Assembly: GCA_019038735.1 (NCBI GenBank)
Contig: JAHOYW010000123.1
Location: forward strand, 1-9,243
Direction: 5' to 3'
Length of the DNA stretch: 9,243 nucleotides
Origin: Victivallales bacterium
GTDB lineage: Bacteria > Verrucomicrobiota > Lentisphaeria > Victivallales > Victivallaceae
A program made the position numbers and the translations under genes. The notes beneath the pieces are model-generated. The model did not search any database. It was not told where the DNA came from and saw nothing but the letters and a program-made list of their open reading frames with translations. Each line of letters opens with the position of its first letter. The first letter of the stretch is position 1. Below, one piece after another: positions 6,365-9,243 of this stretch.

Positions 6365-6394
6365 CACAAGCGTCCCGCTTGAGCTACATTATTT
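6354..6394. terminator. Bidirectional terminator-like hairpin between convergent genes
   Basis: A long hairpin: 12 bp (6354-6365 with 6383-6394, including AATAATGTAGC / GCTACATTATT), one A-A mismatch, then 6 bp CAAGCG / CGCTTG around a TCC loop. Its symmetric A/T-rich base gives a short U-rich foot on either strand, as expected for a two-way intrinsic terminator. It contains the TAG of the kinase-like gene (6362-6364) and the TAA of xseA (6389-6391). Confidence 0.75.
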
Positions 6395-7642
6395 CACAAT
6401 TAGATCTATTGTTCCATTACTAAGAGTTGCCTGTAGTTCTTTGCCTGATGCTTGCTTGTAATCAGTGATAGTTTCATTTGTTTCAGGGTTACGAATAATA
6501 GCAAAACCGCGTTTTAGAACATTCTGAGGTCCGAGCGCATCCAGTTTTCCAGTCAATCCTTCCAGTTTTGAGTGCATCAAGCGACAGTAATTGGGATAAA
6601 TAGATTTTAGTTTTTCGCTGACAAGCTGGAGACGCAAATCATTATCACGCAAAGTTCTTTCAAGTGCAATATTAAAATTTTTCACAAGCTCATCAAGATA
6701 TTGCTGTTTTTGATGAACAATGTGTATCGGCTCACGGAAAACATGACTTTCCGAGGCGAGCTTAAGACGGCTTTTAACTTCCTGCAGCACGAACTGCAAA
6801 GACGATTTGAGGTCTTTTTCACTGCGTTGCAAGTGTTTTTCGAATTCTTCACGCCTTCCGACAACGAGTTCCGCCGCCGCGGACGGAGTCGGCACCCGCA
6901 TATCGGCGACAAAATCACAAATAGTAAAGTCGATTTCATGTCCGACCGCGCTGATTACCGGGATTTCACTAAGGGCAACTGCCCGCGCGAGAATTTCTTC
7001 ATTGAATGGCCACAAATCTTCCATACTGCCGCCGCCGCGCGTAAGGACTATTACATCAGCCTTTGCGACACGATTGAAAAATTCTATTCCCGCGGCGATA
7101 TTAGCTGCCGCACCCTGCCCCTGAACAGGGCTTGGGTATATTTGAATATGAATATTCGGGAAACGGCGTTCAATTATCTGTAAAAAGTCACGAATTGCCG
7201 CACCACCCGGAGATGTTACCAAAGCAATGCTTTCCGGTAGAAGCGGAATTGTTTTTTTGCGATCCGCCTCAAATAGCCCTTCGCTTTCAAGTTTAGCTTT
7301 GAGTTCCTCGAAACGGCGCTGCAAATCCCCAAGTCCAAGCGGTCTGATCTGGCGGACGCTCAACTGATATTCGCCCCGTACCTCGTAAACAGTGAGTTTA
7401 CCGAATACTTCGACCTGATCGCCGACTTTCAAGTGCATTTGACGTGCGGAACTAGCTCCGTTAAAGAATACCGCACGCAGTTGTGAACGCTGATCCTTCA
7501 AAGTCATATAAACATGACCGGATTGATGGATATTCAAAGTTCCAACTTCCGCCTGTACCCAAATCGGCATTAAACTGTTTTCAACCAATTCCTTGATCGC
7601 TGAATTTATTTCACCGATTTTCCATATTTTATTTTGACTCAT
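6389..7642 (-). CDS. xseA: Exodeoxyribonuclease VII large subunit
   Basis: A 417-residue large subunit of exonuclease VII, which degrades single-stranded DNA from both ends in the cytoplasm and acts in repair and recombination. The N-terminal OB-fold (about 5-100) has the typical IWVQAEVGTLN..SGHVYMTLKD pattern. The catalytic domain carries ALVTSPGGAAIRDF (140-153), TRGGGSMEDLWPFNEE (201-216) and SAVGHEIDFTICDFVADMRVPTPSAAAEL (231-259), all intact. A coiled-coil region (about 265-370), the site of small-subunit binding in the family, precedes the C-terminal RGFAII segment. Length is normal. It starts at an ATG overlapping the M50 gene's stop (ATGA); a GGGGGG run about 9 bases upstream may act as ribosome site. 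The small subunit gene xseB is not in this window. The stop lies within the terminator hairpin. Confidence 0.96.
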   Translation of the reverse strand: MSQNKIWKIGEINSAIKELVENSLMPIWVQAEVGTLNIHQSGHVYMTLKDQRSQLRAVFFNGASSARQMHLKVGDQVEVFGKLTVYEVRGEYQLSVRQIRPLGLGDLQRRFEELKAKLESEGLFEADRKKTIPLLPESIALVTSPGGAAIRDFLQIIERRFPNIHIQIYPSPVQGQGAAANIAAGIEFFNRVAKADVIVLTRGGGSMEDLWPFNEEILARAVALSEIPVISAVGHEIDFTICDFVADMRVPTPSAAAELVVGRREEFEKHLQRSEKDLKSSLQFVLQEVKSRLKLASESHVFREPIHIVHQKQQYLDELVKNFNIALERTLRDNDLRLQLVSEKLKSIYPNYCRLMHSKLEGLTGKLDALGPQNVLKRGFAIIRNPETNETITDYKQASGKELQATLSNGTIDLIVK

Positions 7643-8319
7643 AGAATCAAGCCCCCCAACATTTTAGCTAAGTAAGCTATTCCAAATATCACATAAATAC
7701 TTATTCTTTCGCACATAATAAAAAGATATTTAATATATGTGAATCCTAATATGAGAATAACTAAACCGACAAAATACATTCCTTGAGCATCTGAAGTTTT
7801 CAGCCTAGGAAAGAATGAACTAAGAATATGCCAGCCGTCAAAACCGGGAGCCGGAAGCATATTAAAAATAAAAAGAACAAAATTGAGCATTGCTCCGCGA
7901 TAAAAAAGCCTTAACGCATTACTACTTATTTCCGCATTGGCATCGGCTGAATCATGCATCCCGGAAAAAATAATAAGCATGGCAGCGGCAAGACAAAATA
8001 TCAGACCCAAAACTAAATTAGTCGCGGGCCCCGCAAAAGACACCAGAGCATCGCTGTATTTATGGCGCATGCGCTGTGGATTCACTGGAACTTGCCCCAA
8101 GGCAATCCCCATGATTGCCAGCATCACTAAAGACATTGCTCCCATCTGGTGAAGCGGATTAAGGGTTAAATGACCTGCGTCAGCGGCAGTAGGGTCGCCC
8201 TGCCAGAGAGCCACGCGGGCGTGCATGTATTCATGGCAACATATTGCGAATACCACAATAAGCATCCACATAAAAAATAAATTAGGGTCTTTCCACAGGT
8301 AAGTAATAAAAAAATCCAT
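7639..8319 (-). CDS. M50-family site-2 protease homologue, membrane metalloprotease
   Basis: A 226-residue integral membrane protein with about six hydrophobic segments. The zinc site HEYMH is in the first one: His29, Glu30, His33. The conserved partner motif NMLPAPGFDG (153-162) supplies Asp161 as third ligand. An FAGPATNL segment in the middle is also typical. There is no PDZ or CBS domain, so it belongs to the compact M50 subgroup often found as an unlinked gene in bacteria and archaea; the substrate is unknown. All catalytic residues are present, so activity is plausible. GGAA about 8 bases before the ATG serves as ribosome site. It lies 16 bases after the YqfO-like gene and overlaps xseA by 4 bases, so it is part of the cysS-xseA operon. 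Confidence 0.9.
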   Translation of the reverse strand: MDFFITYLWKDPNLFFMWMLIVVFAICCHEYMHARVALWQGDPTAADAGHLTLNPLHQMGAMSLVMLAIMGIALGQVPVNPQRMRHKYSDALVSFAGPATNLVLGLIFCLAAAMLIIFSGMHDSADANAEISSNALRLFYRGAMLNFVLFIFNMLPAPGFDGWHILSSFFPRLKTSDAQGMYFVGLVILILGFTYIKYLFIMCERISIYVIFGIAYLAKMLGGLIL

Positions 8320-8335
8320 TTAACAATTCCGAGTA

Positions 8336-8659
8336 TTAATTAATTTTCACTGTCCAATATTGAAATGCTGGTGTTTCGTATGGGTGCGCTTTTTTCAGAG
8401 CGGCAATTATTTCTGTAATCTTACCCTCTGAACAAAGTAATTCTATTTTTTCTTCCGCAACTTTTTCCAGCTTTCCCTGTTCACCTGAAAAAGCATTACT
8501 CCCTGCAAGTGGACGAAATTGTCCAGTACCAGAGTTCTGCCAGCAACAACAATCGTAATTGCCGATTTTGCCCGCGCCGGCGGCAAACAAAGCTGTTTTC
8601 AAATCTTCAGCATGTGTACTTGGTACATAAACTTCAAGTTTTATAAAATTTTCAGGCAT
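8336..8659 (-). CDS. YqfO/NIF3 C-terminal-domain-like small protein
   Basis: A 107-residue protein matching the small ferredoxin-like domain inserted in, or found apart from, NIF3/YqfO proteins (related in fold to CutA1 and PII). Signature blocks: LEVYVPSTHAEDLKTALFAAGAGKIGNYDCCCW (8-40), the GTGQFRPLAGSNAFSGE segment (44-60), and the C-terminal AHPYETPAFQYW (91-102). Its biochemical function is not established; a metal or ligand-binding role is often suspected. The frame extends to 8710 inside cysS, but the ATG at 8659 overlaps the cysS stop (TAATG) and has AGG 8 bases upstream, giving the family's usual N-terminus. Its position directly behind cysS suggests translational coupling. Confidence 0.85.
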   Translation of the reverse strand: MPENFIKLEVYVPSTHAEDLKTALFAAGAGKIGNYDCCCWQNSGTGQFRPLAGSNAFSGEQGKLEKVAEEKIELLCSEGKITEIIAALKKAHPYETPAFQYWTVKIN

Positions 8660-9243
8660 TAGTCTATCCTTTTGACCAAGAATCCATCTGCTGAATCCTC
8701 GACGACCCAACCTAATTCTTTTAACTGATCACGCATCGTGTCAGCAGTAGCCCAATCTTTAGAAGCACGAGCGGCACAACGTTTTTCAGCCATTTCCAGC
8801 ACTTCAGCCGGCACATCATCGGCTTCTTTGTCTGTGTCCACATTAAAAACCCCGAAAATTTCATCGAATTTACGGTATTGTTCAAGAATTATTTCCGCTC
8901 CATACTTCGATAAGCTATTTGCGTTCAGTAATTTATTAGCATCATGCTGCAAACCGAAAATAGCTGCCTGTCCTGCGGAAATATTCAAATCGTCAGCCAA
9001 TCCCTTATCAAAAGCATGTCTCGCTTTGAGTACGGCTTCCTGAGTTTCAGAACCATCACCAACACGACTCACATCTTTAAGACGGACAAAAAGTTCAGTA
9101 AATTTATTGAGCGTCATACGAGCTTGATCGCAGGCGGCAAAAGTAAAATTGAGTTTTTTGCGGTAATGCGCCCCAAGCAGAACCCAGCGCAATTCTCTGC
9201 CGTCATAGCCTTTGTCAACACATTCACGCAGAGTATAAAAATT
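8659..9243 (-). CDS. cysS: Cysteinyl-tRNA synthetase, C-terminal part (5' end outside window)
   Basis: The last 194 residues of CysRS; the frame is open to the window edge, so the catalytic HIGH and KMSKS parts lie beyond it. The visible sequence begins NFYTLRECVDKGYDGRELRW, then LLGAHYRKKLNFT, matching the region just after KMSKS in CysS (NFxTLRDxLxKGYDPxxLRY.LLxxHYRxxLNF). The DALR-type anticodon-binding helices follow (DDLNISAGQAAIFGL). The end has the typical R-x-x-KDWATADTMRDQLKELGWVVEDSADG segment. A TTG at 9190-9192 is an internal leucine codon, not the start. The enzyme charges tRNA-Cys in the cytoplasm. The gene is the first one visible in the minus-strand operon. Confidence 0.95.
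   Translation of the reverse strand, partial: NFYTLRECVDKGYDGRELRWVLLGAHYRKKLNFTFAACDQARMTLNKFTELFVRLKDVSRVGDGSETQEAVLKARHAFDKGLADDLNISAGQAAIFGLQHDANKLLNANSLSKYGAEIILEQYRKFDEIFGVFNVDTDKEADDVPAEVLEMAEKRCAARASKDWATADTMRDQLKELGWVVEDSADGFLVKRID

Noticed and set aside
6807..7124. 105-codon plus-strand open frame in another frame over xseA
   Set aside because: Antisense to xseA, low-complexity Ser/Ala/Arg-rich translation, no family pattern.
6701..7183. 160-codon plus-strand open frame
   Set aside because: It lies wholly antisense to the well-conserved xseA catalytic region, has no recognisable domain, and is explained by codon composition of the real gene.
8738..9043. 101-codon plus-strand open frame
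   Set aside because: Antisense to cysS with Ser/Ala-rich translation typical of a shadow frame.

Overview
The window is a compact, AT-leaning stretch of bacterial chromosome. It carries universal housekeeping genes (prmA, guaA, rsmD, xseA, cysS) and, between guaA and rsmD, a small accessory island. A lipoprotein with a lipobox, an exported DUF2059 protein and a WaaP/InaA-type LPS-kinase-like protein point to a Gram-negative (diderm) cell. The gene mix together with dispersed palindromic elements would fit a Lentisphaerota/PVC-type genome. That placement is a weak inference and no marker here proves it.

Layout: (1) 39-1501, minus strand: prmA followed by a secreted DUF2059 protein. (2) 1502-1605: AT-rich divergent intergenic region carrying candidate promoters. 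(3) 1606-3581, plus strand: guaA, then a small orphan lipoprotein. (4) 3582-4524, plus strand: an accessory island with an MntA nucleotidyltransferase antitoxin, a HepT (HEPN) toxin, and a 42-codon remnant of a CopG-like antitoxin that overlaps hepT by ATGA and ends inside a three-hairpin repeat element. (5) 4525-6364, plus strand: rsmD with a TTG start, a second palindromic element, and a lipopolysaccharide-kinase-like gene with a long C-terminal extension. (6) 6354-6394: a long hairpin that contains the stop codons of both converging genes. (7) 6389-9243, minus strand: a tightly coupled operon cysS (its 5' part lies beyond the window) - YqfO/NIF3-C-like protein - M50 site-2-protease homologue - xseA. 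Its junctions are a 1-base overlap, a 16-base gap and a 4-base overlap.

Functionally, prmA (L11 methylation), rsmD (16S rRNA m2G966) and cysS (Cys-tRNA) serve translation. guaA makes GMP and xseA degrades single-stranded DNA. The MntA-HepT pair is a recognisable type VII toxin-antitoxin module. I found no wholly unknown multi-gene system. The most interesting features are the antitoxin remnant cut by a repeat, three different palindromes within 2 kb, one of which creates an artificial N-terminal extension on the kinase frame, and the kinase's unexplained C-terminal domain.
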